Assembly: GCA_028456385.1 (NCBI GenBank)
Contig: JALNQF010000303.1
Coordinates: 1-50,734, forward strand
Reading direction: 5' to 3'
Source: Ophiosphaerella korrae
Lineage: Eukaryota > Ascomycota > Dothideomycetes > Pleosporales > Phaeosphaeriaceae
Length of the DNA stretch: 50,734 nucleotides
Part shown: positions 22,400 through 35,300 of the stretch, piece after piece
How positions within the stretch are numbered: position 1 is the stretch's first letter
How the letters are laid out: the number at the start of each line of letters is the position of its first letter
Notes under the pieces: model-generated
Seen by the model: the letters and a program-made list of their open reading frames with translations, nothing else
What the model was told of the DNA's origin: nothing
Databases searched by the model: none
Made by a program: the position numbers and the translations under genes

Positions 22400-25300
22400 T
22401 TAGAACTCCTCTAGTTTCTTAAAGTAGTTAAGGTTATCTTCTAGTTCCTATATATCTTCTTATAGTTATCCTTTCTTGTCTATTCCTATCTATTTTACTA
22501 AGTAGTAGTTCTTACTATTATAGAATTAGTATACTAAGATCTCTTTAACTTCTTAATCTTCTTATTCTCTATATATATCTACTTTATATACTAGTAGTTC
22601 TACTTTTTATTGTACTATCTCTAGTAGTACTATATAGAAGGTTAAGTATATCTTTATCTTACTTAGTAGCTTTAGTTTAAATATAACTAGCGTAATTTTT
22701 TTCTTAATCTTATATAGTTCTATCTTAACGTAATCTATTTTTAAGCTTAATTATATACTCTTAATATTTCTTCTTAGTAACTATACTTTTTCCCCCTCTT
22801 TAAATTAGGGTCTCTTTTTATATTTTTTATTATAGTACTTTATTATTTAATTATATAGGAACTCTACGTTCTATCTTAATTAATTATGTATCTCTCTAAG
22901 TCTATTAGTAAGGTTTTCTCTTCTTAGAGACTAAGATACTTTTTATCTTAGTATTTAGTATATATTAGGATTAAATCTATAGTTTATAAAAAAAAGTAAT
23001 ACTCTAGTTACTATAAGTAGTAGCTATACCTAGTTATTCTAGTTATAGTTAAGGTAGTATCTTAGGTATTGTTCTACTATTTAATTTATACGTTCTAACT
23101 ATCTATCTATTTAAAAGTAGTATACTTTTAACATTATATATTTAATTCCTAATTACGCTATTATTATTCCCTATTGTTTTAATATAAATTTTACGTCTTA
23201 ATCTATAATAATTTTATTTAGTAGTCTATATTAGCTAATTACTATTCCTAGAACTTAATATATAGTAACCTCTATCCCGCTTTCCTCTTTATATAGTCTA
23301 AAATATAAGTATTTTATAAGCTTATCTACTATTATTAAGATTCTATTATATTTAACTCCTAATATTAGATCTTTAAACTTTAGTAACTTTATAATAAAGT
23401 CTATTATAATAATTCTCTATAGTTATTTTAGTACTTCTACTAGTTATAGTATCCTATATAGTATATATTTACTATATTTGTTTTTATAATATTCTATACA
23501 ATCTTGTAGTACTTCTTCTACTAGTTATCTTACTTTTAGGATATAGTAATCTTTTAGGAGTCTATCTAGTATTTTCTTAATTTCCTAGTATCTATATACT
23601 AGCAATTTATAGAATTGTTGTATAAATTCTCTTTAAATTTTCTTTAGGATATATATCCTTCTATAGGCTAATATAAATTCTTTTTAGATTTCTAGTTTTT
23701 TTATTTCTTTAGATACTTCTTAGGTTGTTTTCTAAATCTATTTATTTAGCTCGCTACTTGTTCTTTTAAGTGTAGTAGCTATTTTAAGTATATTTAAGAC
23801 TAAGTATTCTTCTTTATTCTTAACTAGAACTATACTAGTAGTGTTTACTTCTTCTTATAAGTCTAGTCTTCTACTAAGGGTGTCTATAAATTAGTTATCT
23901 TTCTCTTTTATATATATAATTTCTAAGTTAAATATTAATAGGAATTCTTACTATCTTATATAGCGTTATAATAAGTCCTTATTTATTATAAATCTTATAA
24001 GGTTCTTGTAGTCTATATAGACCTTTGTTTAGTACTTTACTCTTTATAGATATACTCTCTATTATTTAAATACTTTATAGATTACTAGTATTTCTTTATT
24101 ATAGATTACGTAGTTAAGCTCTACTAGTTTTATTTTCTTAGAGAAGTATTTAACTAAGTATTTTTTTTTAGTCTTTAGGTCTTCCTATATTAGTGCTATT
24201 CTGTATACTAAGTTAGACGTATCTATTTTTACTATTACTAGTAAGTCTAGGTTATATATTCTAATAACTAGGTTTTCTATAAACTTTTTCTTAATTCTAT
24301 TAAATAACTCTTTATATTCCTTTATCTACTTAAATAGCGTGTCTTTTTTTATAAGTCTTGTTATTAGTTCTATATCTTTAGACTATCTTACTATTAGCTT
24401 TCTAAAAAAGTTTACTAACCTATAAAATTATTATACTTCTCTTAGGTTTTTTAGTATTATCTATTTGTTAATTAACTTAATCTTTTCTAGGTTAATCTTA
24501 ATTTTTCCTAGTTCTATAATAAACCTAAGGAAATCTATTTCTTTTATATAGAATTTGTATTTTCTTATTTTAAGAAATAGTTTATTTTTTACTAGCTTTT
24601 CTAGTACTATATATATATATTATATATATTTATTCTCTATTTCTAAAAATATAAGGATATTAACTAGGTATATAAATATAAATACGTCTAAGTACTCTTT
24701 TAGTACTATATTAATTCTTTCTTAAAAAGCTACTAGTGCGTTTATTAATCTAAAAGGTACAACTAGGTATTTAAATAGTCTATATTACGTTCTAAACGCT
24801 ATCTTCTATTTATTACCTTCTTTAATTCTAATTTAGTAGTAGGCGTTTTAGATATCTAGTTTTATAAAGATTTTTGCCTTTTATAGTTTATCTTGTATTT
24901 TATTAATTTATAGTAAAGAGTATTAGTTTTTACTTATAATTACGTTTATCTTTCTAAAGTCTATATAAGGTTATTTTTCTTTTATTCTCTTTTTATCTAT
25001 AAAGATAAGTCTATATACTACTAAGGATTTAGATTCTTATATCTATCCTTTTTTTACTATATTTTTAATAAATACTAATTTAATTTTAGATTCTTCTTTA
25101 GTTTTTCTATATACTAGGCTCTATCCTATATCTTTTCTTTTTTCTAGGTCTATCGCTAAGTCCTATAGTTAATATTCTAGAAGATAATCTTTAGGCTCTA
25201 TAAGTTATTTCTCCTATTTCTTGTATTTTTTTAAGAATTCTCCTTTATAAGTACTTATATTAGCTTTTAATATCTCTATCTTATAGTAGTTAATTTTTCC

Positions 25301-27793
25301 TATTCTCTAATTAATATATAGATTAGTTATCTATAAATATAGTATCTCTAGTATTATATCTTGTTTGTTATTAATTGTTGTTATATCTATAATTATATTT
25401 TTAATTAATATCTCTTCTAGTTCTAGTGTAAAGAGAACTATCTTAAACTTAATAGGTTCCTAGAATAGTTTTTCTTTAATCGTACTTAATTATTAAAGGT
25501 ACTTCTTTATTATATAGCGTATTCCTTATATTTCTATAAACTTCTTTAATATAAAGTTTCTTATAGCTCTACTATTAATTATTAATTATACTTTCTTTTT
25601 TTAGTACGTACCTATTTTTATAATGTGTAGGCCTCTTATACCTTCTAGCTATTCTTACTTAGGCGATTTTATAAATTATCTATCTTTCTAAAGCTATAGC
25701 CCTACTTTAAGCTTATATTCTTTGTATTTTAGATATTTAATATACGTATATTTATACTATAGTCCTCCTTAGACGTATTTTTTAGATAGTTTTAGTCTAG
25801 GCTTTACTACTACGTATCCTTCCTCTAGTATTATTTCTTATCCTTAGATATCTTCTACTAGAATTACTCTTGTATAATTATAGCCTTTTCTTTGTATAGG
25901 CTATACGTAGTTGTTTACTTTAGGGTTCTCGTGTATAATATAGTTCTTATCTAGTTATAATAACTATAATACTTTAAAGTATACTAGATGTTTTAGGTCT
26001 ATTATTATATTATCTCCTTCCTAGTATTTGTCTTTTCTAGTTATCTCTTTTGTTAGAATATAGTATACTACTAGTACTCTTAGTATATAGGCTTTGTTAA
26101 TCTATTACGTTTTTCTTATAAAGAACTACTATTCTCTTTATATAGGTATTCTTCCTACTATAACTATATATTACTTTATCTATTCTTAAAATAGTATAAA
26201 CTTTATTTCTTTAGAGTTACGTTCTTTTTAGTCTTTGTACGCTTCGTCTATACTTATAACTAGTAAGTATTTCTAAATAAACTTCTATTATTTATTTTAT
26301 TCTACTATATCTATTATTATATATCTATTATAACTATATATATCTAGCTAGGTATACTCTATACCTTTTATACTAACTTACTTCTTACTTTTTTATAGTC
26401 CTTTAGAGGATGCTATAGTAGTTTCTTTATCTAGTACTAGTTCTTTAGCCTAGATTAATAGTATCTAGGGCTCTTCCCCTTCTAAGTCTTCTATTAGTAG
26501 GTCTATTACGTAAGCTATTTCTTCTAGCTATACTTTTATTCTCTCTTTTATTATAGCTACTCTATTCTTTTATAGAAACTATCCTACTCTCTATTTACTA
26601 GAAAGATATATATAGTAGTTATCTTTATAACAAAAGGCCTAATAGAGTATTACGTATTATATTTCTTTATTCTTAGCTACCTTCTCTTAAGGTTTAACCT
26701 ATACTTTTAGTGCTTCTTTCTTATTTTTAGTTATTTTTAACTAATTTTCTTTCTTTAGGTCCTTACTTCTATAGTCTTTTACGAAGTATCCTAGTTTCCT
26801 ATATTTATAATATACTATTTCTTTTTTCTTTTGTAATTAGTAGTCTTTTACGTAGTAGCCTTTTTTACTATAATTAAAGTACGTAAAGTCTTTATTCTTC
26901 TTTATTTTTCTATCTTTATTAGCGTTAAGGATTATAGAGTCTCTAGAGTCTTAGTTCCTAGGTTGTCTTCTATACTTATTCTTCTTCTATTCTTAAAGAT
27001 TATTATTAATTTATATTACCTATTACTTTAGAGCTTCTATTGTTTATAGTTTCTCTATATAAATTATTTTATATGTAATCTTTAAGTTTAGTCTTTATTT
27101 AAATTATAATATTAGAGCTAATTTATTCTATTCTATATTTTATAGTAGTTATTTAAACTATAATATCTATTCTAGAATACTTTTGTATTATATAAGCTTC
27201 TTAAGCTTTTCTTTAGCTTGTTAGGTAATGTCTATATCTTTAAATACTACTCTTATTTGTCTAGTAAAGTATTTATAACTACTAAAGATAGCTCTAGTTT
27301 TATCTTTCTATATTATTAGGGCGTGTATTATATAGTCTATCTTGTAAGGTTAAAAATATCTTATTATATCTTCTTTAAAGTGTATTCTAATATATATTAC
27401 TTTCTTTTCTTCTATATTAAAGTATAGTACTTATATATCTATCTAGAGTTATACTAATACTATAAAGGGTTTTAGTTTCTCCTTTATTCTATTAAATTTC
27501 TTAAGAATAGGTATCTTAGGTAGTTTCTTCGTTGCACTTATCTCTAGTCTTTAGGTAATTAGTTCTCTCTAGTTCTAGCCTTTAATAATAGCTTTAATTT
27601 ATAGCTTATTTTACTTTAAATAGTCTTGTAGTTCTTTATTCTATATCTCTAAGGTATTAATTACTATTTTTATATCTTCTTTTTCTAAGATTAAGTTGTT
27701 TATATAATCTCGAATTACTTTCTATACTATATTATCTAACTTATAACTACTTATAAGTACTTTAGCTACTTTCTTTATTAAACTTTCTACTAT
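22400..27793 (-). pseudogene. Element D gag-pol polyprotein, RIP-inactivated, with small deletion
   Basis: A minus-strand frame of 1798 codons runs from ATA (27791-27793) to TAA (22400-22402). It aligns with B along its whole length. Zinc knuckles lie around 26790-26890. The reverse transcriptase box at 24659-24670 reads YLVN, so the first catalytic Asp is lost by a change that is not a simple RIP transition. The first integrase Asp is kept at 23399-23401. Relative to B, 33 bp are missing at 23010-23015 between two ACTATA repeats, which removes 11 codons downstream of the integrase core in frame. The chromodomain lies about 22405-22575. In-frame TAA/TAG codons are numerous. Confidence 0.92.
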
Positions 27794-27854
27794 TATATTA
27801 GCTAGACTATACGCTACTTACGCTTTACTTCTCGTAATAACTAAATTAGTAAGG

Positions 27855-28299
27855 TATAATAGGTTTACCTATTATTAACTATAAGTAACTACTATAGGTT
27901 GTTAGTAGATTAAGAGTTAATAACTAAAGTTTATATTTATAATCTATAATAACTATAACTAATAGTTAATTTATATATACAATGTTAAGTATTAGCGTTC
28001 TTAGTTAGAGATTAGATTACTAATACTATCTTAATAATGCGTATTATTACTAACTATATACCTTTATTTCTTAGTTAGCTTTATACTTTGTATTTACTAA
28101 GATCGCGAATTATAAAGTTATTACGTATTTTAGATTTATACTTTGCGTTTACTAAGATCGCGAATTGTAAAGTTATTACGTATCTCTATTGTAATTAGCT
28201 TCTTAATTAAGTTTATTACCTAATAGGTTATACGTGCTGTTATTATCTATAGTAGGGCTAACTAGCTTAAGTTAGTTTTCTCTTGTTACAGCTATAACA
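27855..28299 (-). repeat. Element D 5' LTR (right copy)
   Basis: 445 bp. It begins TATAATAGG where the left copy has TGTAACAGG, showing G-to-A and C-to-T changes. It ends ATAACA. Confidence 0.95.
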
Positions 28300-28304
28300 A
28301 TCTA
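28300..28304. repeat. Target-site duplication of element D, right copy (ATCTA)
   Basis: Exact repeat of 21297-21301. Confidence 0.95.
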
Positions 28305-28354
28305 AGTTAGGATTAATTAGCTCTATCTCGATTTCTCTTATTACGCATATAATA
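28305..28354 (-). repeat. Solo LTR C, right part
   Basis: The terminal 50 bp continue the LTR interrupted at 21301. They match the start of the A LTR in reverse (AAGTTAGGATTAATTAGCTC onward). The end is TATAATA, from TAACA. Confidence 0.9.
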
Positions 28355-28359
28355 AAAGC
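28355..28359. repeat. Target-site duplication of solo LTR C, right copy (AAAGC)
   Basis: Exact repeat of 20887-20891. Confidence 0.9.
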
Positions 28360-28486
28360 TTTATATACTACTAGTATATCTTTATTATAGATTAGGTAAT
28401 TAAGTTTTACTAGTTTTATCTATTTTAAGAAGTATTTTACTAAGTATTCTAATCTAATTTCTAGATTCTTCTATAGTAGTACTATT
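28360..28486 (-). pseudogene. Element E, upstream remnant (RNase H/reverse transcriptase boundary)
   Basis: Aligns with element B at about 13943-14075 and continues directly from 20891. Similarity stops at about 28486, where unrelated sequence begins, so E is truncated here. Its reverse transcriptase, protease and gag are absent from the window. Confidence 0.75.
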
Positions 28487-31400
28487 GTAGGGTTGTATAC
28501 CTAATATAGATCTAAGGCCTAAGGGCTTATTAGTCTTAGGGAACTTAAACTTTATTAGCTAAACTAACCCTAAATATTATTTGCACTCCTATAGATTATA
28601 TCTTATAATCTAAGAGCTTATTAGCTTTCTTTTTAATAGCTTACCTCCTTATAAAGCTCTTAGTACTTATATTTTTCTAGTAACTACTTACTTTCTTTTT
28701 ACTATTCCTTTCTCTATAATACTTTACTATATACTTTTACTTCTCTTTTAAAAGCTTAGTTCTATTAAGCTACTATACTTAATTAAGAACTTTTAGCCTA
28801 GAGAGAGAGTAAAACCTACCTTAACTTATAAACCTCTTTTTTTTTATTTTATTAGTAGTAAGGTACTTAAACTATTAGATCTAAAATAATTTAGATTTAT
28901 AATTTAGCTCTACCCTTATAAATAGTTTAGTATCTAGCGCTAACTATATATATAGTTAGAGAGCAACTTAGGCTTTCTAGCTAAAATATTAATATTAACA
29001 AAAGAGAATAAAGATATTAAGTCTCTAAGAGTATTTCTCCTCTTAAATAACTTATAGCCCTTTAGGTATTAATTACTATATATTGTCTACAAACTACTAA
29101 TCTAACCCTAGCTATAGCTATAACTTACCTAGGCCTACTCTAGAAGAGCGCTAGCTTTATTAGCGCTGTTACCTAATATAAAGCTTAAGTTACGCTACCT
29201 ATTTCCTTGTATTAGCTATTAGTTTTATTTTAGAGCGTTTTAGCTATAGCTTAGAATATTAAGGATACTACTCTTGTCTTTTACTCGTAACGCCTTTCTC
29301 CTAAAAGCTCTAGATCTAATATCTAAGGGGTTGTTTATAGAGTATTTACGTAGTTTCTAGGTTATTTAATAAAAATTTTATATAAACGTATTATATAGCT
29401 TATAGTAGTAGCTATCTATTTTTTTACTATTTTTTTTTATATATATTTTATAAGCTATAATAGTTTTTTACTCTTTTATAATAGTTCTTTTACTTAATAT
29501 ATCTTTACTTACTAAATTCTTCTCTTACTTATTAATTTTTAATAGCTAACTCTTTTCTTATATATATATATTTGTTAGTTAAGCTAGTATAAGGCCTTTA
29601 AGCTCTATATTTAAACGTCTTTACTAGTAGTTAGGCTCTTCTAGTTATTAGCTCTTATAGTTTTAGTAAAGTTATAAACGCTTTCTAGGGGTATACTTAA
29701 ACTTTATCTCTTATTTTTCGTTCTATTTTCTTTTTCTTTTCTTTAAGCTTATCTTAGCTACTCTATACTCTCTTACTAGTTTCTTAGCTCTATTCTCTTA
29801 TTTACTTTCTACTTTAACTATTATAGCTACTTTTAATTTCTAACCTAGCTCTTACGTAGCTAGCTAGCTTAGCTAAAGCAACTATAGTAGTAATAATCTT
29901 TCTTAGCTACCTTATAACCTAAGTAAGCTACCCTTAGGTTATTATTAAACTAAGAGTAAGGCTTCCTACTCTATTTCTATAATATATCGTTTTTAGTACA
30001 AAGATAAGTATCTAACTTTCTTACCTATAAGCCTTTAGGTCTTACTAACTACGTATTCTCTTAGTTATTACTTATTTCTTTAACTACTCTCTCTTACTTA
30101 ACTTACTTTATAATTTTCTTAACTAAGCCCTTAATATCTTTAAGGAGCGTAACTTTAGCTAGCTTCTTTCCTTTATCTAAGAGTTTATATATACTTACTA
30201 TAACAAGCGTAAGAATAAGGCTTACTAGTAGAATAGTTTCTATAATATTTATTCCTACAACCTTAATAGCATTTTCTATACCTCTAATAGCTTTTAGTCT
30301 CTCTTTTACTAGTTATACTATTAAGTACGCTATTATAAGGGTTAAAAGATACCTACTTAGAACTCTTTAGCTACTTAAGCTACGCGCTTATAGGATCCTT
30401 CTTTAATTAATACTCTTTAAGAGATAAAGGCCTATTATAAGGCTATAATCTACGTAGGTTAGTATACTTAGAAGACTATTAGCTCTTATAGGGCTTTACT
30501 ACTAGGTCTACTACTACTAGGCTCTAATAGAGCTATAGCTTATAGCTCTAAAGAGGAGAGTAATTATAGCTATACTACTTATATTTATAGTAGTATTAGA
30601 TACTCTATTTTTTTTAATAATAAAAGTATTATCTACTTTAATAGCTCTTGTATTTATTATTATATTTAGGGCTATAATTATAAGTTAAGAAAGTCTTTAA
30701 CTTTATTTTTCTTTTTACTTAGTTTTATCCTAATAGTTCTTTAGAGCTCTACTAACGCGTTTTTAGTAGTCTAGTAGCTAAATATAAGTAAGTACTCTTT
30801 TAAGTTAAGGGTTTTACTAAGGGTTATTACTATATTAGTAAGCTTTTTAAGTAAGAGTATACTTACGCTAATACTTTTATTCCTATAGCTACTTAGTCTT
30901 CTAGCTACTCTATTACTATGCCCTTTACGCGTAATACTATAGTAGCTAATATTTAGTATCTTATTTACTAAAACGTTTCCCTAAGTTATTAAGTAGCCTA
31001 TAGGCGTCCTCCTATAACGCCTAGTAAGCTAGTACGTTCTTATAGGCTTAGGGCTTATCTAGTAGTACGTAGTATAGATAAGCTTAAAGATAATAACTTT
31101 AAGACTTCTAGCTACTCTTATAGCCCTACTAATAATCCTTTTTACTAGTAAGCCTATAGCTAGCGTCTCTAAGGTTATACTATACTTAAGAGTAAGTCTA
31201 ATAGTTTTCTAGCTACTATTTTCTCTATAGTAGATAAAGCCCTTATTTATTAGGTTCTCTCTAGTTCTCTTTACTTTTTATCTCTTTTTAGTATTAGTAA
31301 ATACCCTTAAAGTACTTCCTCTAGTAGTTCTAGCTTACCTTTAAGCTTTTATACTACTCTAAATCCTTATTATTAACTACTAGCTTCTTAGGCCTTATAA

Positions 31401-32347
31401 GGTACGCCCTTACGCTTTTTTTACCCTACTAACCTAGAGTTAGATATAAGTTACCTAAGTCTTAATAAAGGTTTAGGATATACTTATAGATACTTTACTA
31501 AGTCTTTTACTACTCTTACTCCTACTTCTAGCTACTATCTAGCTACTCCTTTAACTTCTCTTCTTTACGCTCTACTTCCTAGTAGTAGTATTCCTACTCT
31601 AGTTTATTCTTAATTTAATATAATAAGTTTAGGCTCTTTTACTTCTCTTTCTAAGAGCCCTTAGTCTCTTATTTCTATACTCTTTCTACCTCTTTAGTAT
31701 TCTCTTAGCCTTTTACTTTAGGATCCTTAGCCTTAGAATTAAGATTACTATTATACTTGTTATCTAAGTAGTATTTACTTTTAGCTACTTAGGTTTAGTC
31801 TTAGAAGTCCTCTTACTACTTAAGCTTCTTCTTCTAGTTCTAAAGATAGTAATTAGTAATAATAGATAATATAAAGTTTTTCTTCTTAGTATTTAAGTAC
31901 TAGGGCCTCTTTAGTTATTTGTTTTTAGAGAAAATTAACTAAGTTCTTTTCTTCTTATTACTAATTCTCCTATTTACTTATAATACCTACTTGTTCCCTC
32001 CTCTATTTAAAATTTTTAGCTAATCTTTAGCTAAGATTAATTTCCTTATTAGGTTCCTTTTGTATAAAGAATTTAAAGTTAGCTAGATTAAATTTAGGCT
32101 TTTATACTAGGATTTAAACTAATTATAGCTAATAAGTTTATACTAGTAATAGTAAGTCCTATCTATATTATTCTTGTACTCGCCTACTTCGCTATCTAAA
32201 TACTAGCTCTATTAGTACTAGTTTATCTAATACTCTTTTAGGTTACTCCTTAGTATTAAGTAAGGCTTACTTTTCCTTTTATCTAATTATAAAATCTTTA
32301 GCTTCTAGCTCTAAATTTTCTAAAATATCTATTAGTTCTTACTAGCT
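28487..32347 (-). other. Unassigned 3.9-kb block downstream of element F pol
   Basis: No LTR pair, reverse transcriptase or transposase motif was found. The minus strand has long coding-like stretches in which the only stops are TAA/TAG. One continues in the pol frame of F beyond its apparent end, down to about 31450, and is rich in Lys, Arg and Gln around 31560-31900. Another spans about 30310-28900. They could be a C-terminal extension or second gene of F, the gag of another element, or 3' untranslated and LTR sequence. Plus-strand frames are also readable but look like the complement. The base composition is less extreme than around 10 kb, with more CTAG and AGCT steps. I cannot assign a function. 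Confidence 0.4.
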
Positions 32348-35300
32348 TTACTAGTAGAATTCTACTACTCTTACTCTTAGAGTATAGTTTCTAAACTTTA
32401 TACTATCTAGGTTAGTAAGCTAGTACTATCTAGAGGGATGTAACTAGATAACTTAATAAGGGCCCTTCTACTAAAGTTAGAGTTTCTATTGTCTAAATTT
32501 ATTCTAGTCGCTAAATAAGTTTTAGATAAGTACTAATATTCTCTTAGGTATATATTTTATATATAATATCCTTTTAGTATTAAACTATTCTTTACTTTCT
32601 TCTTTTAGCCTAATTATACAATCTATAGCTTCTTAGAGTCTATTATTACACTTATTAAACTACTAAGCTTATAATACTAAGAGCGTAGTAGTATTATAAA
32701 CTTCTAACTACAAGAGGGTTTACTATATAAGGACGTAGAGTTTAATAGGTTAGACTTATTCCTAGCTATATATAAGGTATATTAGTATCTCTCTAGTACT
32801 ACGCTTTACTATAACTCTATCTACTTATAGTGCGTAGAATAGATTATCTACTTAATTACCTTTAATCTTTTAGAGAGTAGCTACTAACTCTTTATAGCCT
32901 CTATTAATTATTCCTTAGCTTTAGAAGTAATAGGTACTTCTAATAACCCTTTAGGTACTATATAAGTAAGTAAGGTTAGTAACTAGTCTTTTATTTTCTA
33001 TTCCTCTATCTACTATTATTTTAAATAGTACTCTCTATCTTAAAAATATATCTTATTTTAGGAACTTTATAATAGCTTCTAATATATTAGTTCTAAGAGC
33101 TTTAGCCTCTACGTATAAGCTTATAAAGTCCTAATATATAATTATATATCTTTTACCTCTTTTACTATTAGGTATATAAACTATATCTAGTGTAATCTAT
33201 CTCTATAGGACCTTAAGTCCCTAATTTAGGTATTACTCTTCCTCTACTATCTAAGGTAAATAAAATTAATATTCTTAGTAAGATTTTATATAAGTCTCTA
33301 CGTCTTTAAATATATTTAGCTAGTAGTATTGCGTCTAGATCTTTTACTATATTTCTTCTTAGCTTTAGTATCTACTTTTATCGTGTAATACTTTTAGGAT
33401 CTCTAGCTACTCTTTTTTCTTATCTACTACCCTTTTTAGTAAGTACTATTTAGAACTCTTAGCTTATAAGAGTCCTTATATAACCTTATATTTTTGTATA
33501 TTTCTATAGAGCTTCTAGGTATCTATTCTACTTATTCTAGCTAGAGTTTATAGTATTACTAGCTATTTTGTAATATTACGTAGAAAAGGCGTTTCTAGAG
33601 TATCTAGTATACTTAGGTCTATTTTTATCCTTAAGTATATAAATTCTAGGTCCTAAAGGCTTATCTATATCAAGATAAAAGTTATAGACCCTAAATAGTA
33701 GTCTATAAATTCTTCTATATCTTCTTTAGGCTCTTTTAGTAGCTACTATCCTAGTAGCTCTAGTTGCTTTAAGAGCGTATCTACTACTTCGTTCTTTTTT
33801 TTAGCTACGTACTTTATATTAAATTCCTATATATTTAGAAAGGCGAGCTATCTTGTAATTAGGGCTCCTAGGAGGTCGCTAGCGCTTTAATTAAGTTAAT
33901 CTATAAGCGTATAGGTGTCTATTTCTACTATAAAATAAACTCTATAGAGTTATAGCTAGAATTTCTTAAGTACTAGTAGTATAGCTTTATACTTATATTT
34001 TCTAGAATCCTAGTTACACTCTAAAAGTAACTATACTCCTAATTTGTAGTGTATTACGTTCTAATAGCTTTTTAGGTTTTCTTACTAGAGTACTACGCCC
34101 TAATCCTTTTTACTTCTATTAACTAATATAATAATTAGTCTAATAGGCTTACTATAGTCTATAGAGACTAATACTAGTATACTAGTTAGTAAAGCCTCTT
34201 AACTCTATTTAAATTCTTTGTTTTTCTTTAGTAGCTTAAATAGTAGTGCTACTATCTTAGTAAAACCTTTAATTTAGATTCTATAGTATACGCAAAAGCT
34301 AATAAATATTTAGTCTTCTTTTAGAGATCTATAGGCTAACTATTTAATTATCTTTTAGACTTTCTTATTAGCTAAGTACTAGCCCTTTTTATCTGCTATA
34401 TACCCTATAATTCCTATAGAGTCGTAGTACTAATCTAATTTAAAACTTAAAGTAGTAGTACTAGCTATCTTAAAGTTATATAAAACTTTATCTATATTAA
34501 TAATATATTTACTAATAAACCTTTAGATCTTAGGTTCTAGTAAGTCTAAGTTATAGTATATTTTTAGGCCTTTTACTACGATATTATCTATATATAATAT
34601 ATAGCTAGTTAGAATTAATTCTTATAGGATTTTAGTTACTACTTATATAAACTTAGTAATAGAGTTTATAGTACCTCTAGGTAGAGTATATTACTATACT
34701 AGTTTATAAGTTAGCGTATAAAATACTATAAGTAGTCTAGAGTTCTAATAGAGCTCTACTTAATTATATCTAGAGAAGAAGTCTATTAGGGATACGATAT
34801 AGCAACCTATAAATTCCTCTAAGAATTTATCTAGGTTTAGAGGTAAGTTAGCGTCCCTAATAGTTATACTATTAGCACGCTAGGTATTATTAATAAGTTA
34901 ATATCTTTAGTCCTTTTTCTTTACTAAGAACTAGGAGTTACTATATAGGCTTTTGCTTAATTTAAGGACTCTTTAGTCTAACTATTCTTAAATTATCTTA
35001 TTAACTACGTTTCTTAGTTTATAAAGTATAAAGAAGCTATCTTCTTTTTAGGCTTTATAGAGTACTATATTAATTTAAACTTATAGAATAATATTAGAGT
35101 AGATATAGCCTAACTCTATAAAGTTAAAGCTTAATGTAGCTTCTTAATATAGAAAAACTTTAATTAGTATCTCTCTTTCTCTTAGCTATAGCTAGTCGGC
35201 GATCTTTATTTTTACTAGCTATTCTTCTATAACCTAAGTACTTATAGAAAAAAAAGTAGTCCTATTAGTAATATATTATTAGAATTATCTCTAGCTTTAG

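Larger units (their letters stand above)
21302..28299 (-). mobile_element. Element D: complete Ty3/Gypsy chromodomain LTR retrotransposon
   Basis: The element is 6998 bp, in minus orientation, with 445-bp LTRs and a perfect ATCTA duplication. It is inserted within solo LTR C and is thus the youngest layer of this nest. LTRs resemble those of B. The internal frame is slightly shorter because of a 33-bp deletion. Confidence 0.95.

Noticed and set aside
29880..31400. Plus-strand frame read as a gag with a zinc knuckle
   Set aside because: The supposed CCHC lacks the last Cys in any RIP-consistent way, and the minus strand is at least as coding-like. The evidence does not favour the plus strand.
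34583..34594. YIDN box first taken as a Copia reverse transcriptase
   Set aside because: RNase H and integrase lie downstream of it on the same strand, with integrase last, which is the Gypsy order. In Copia, integrase precedes reverse transcriptase.
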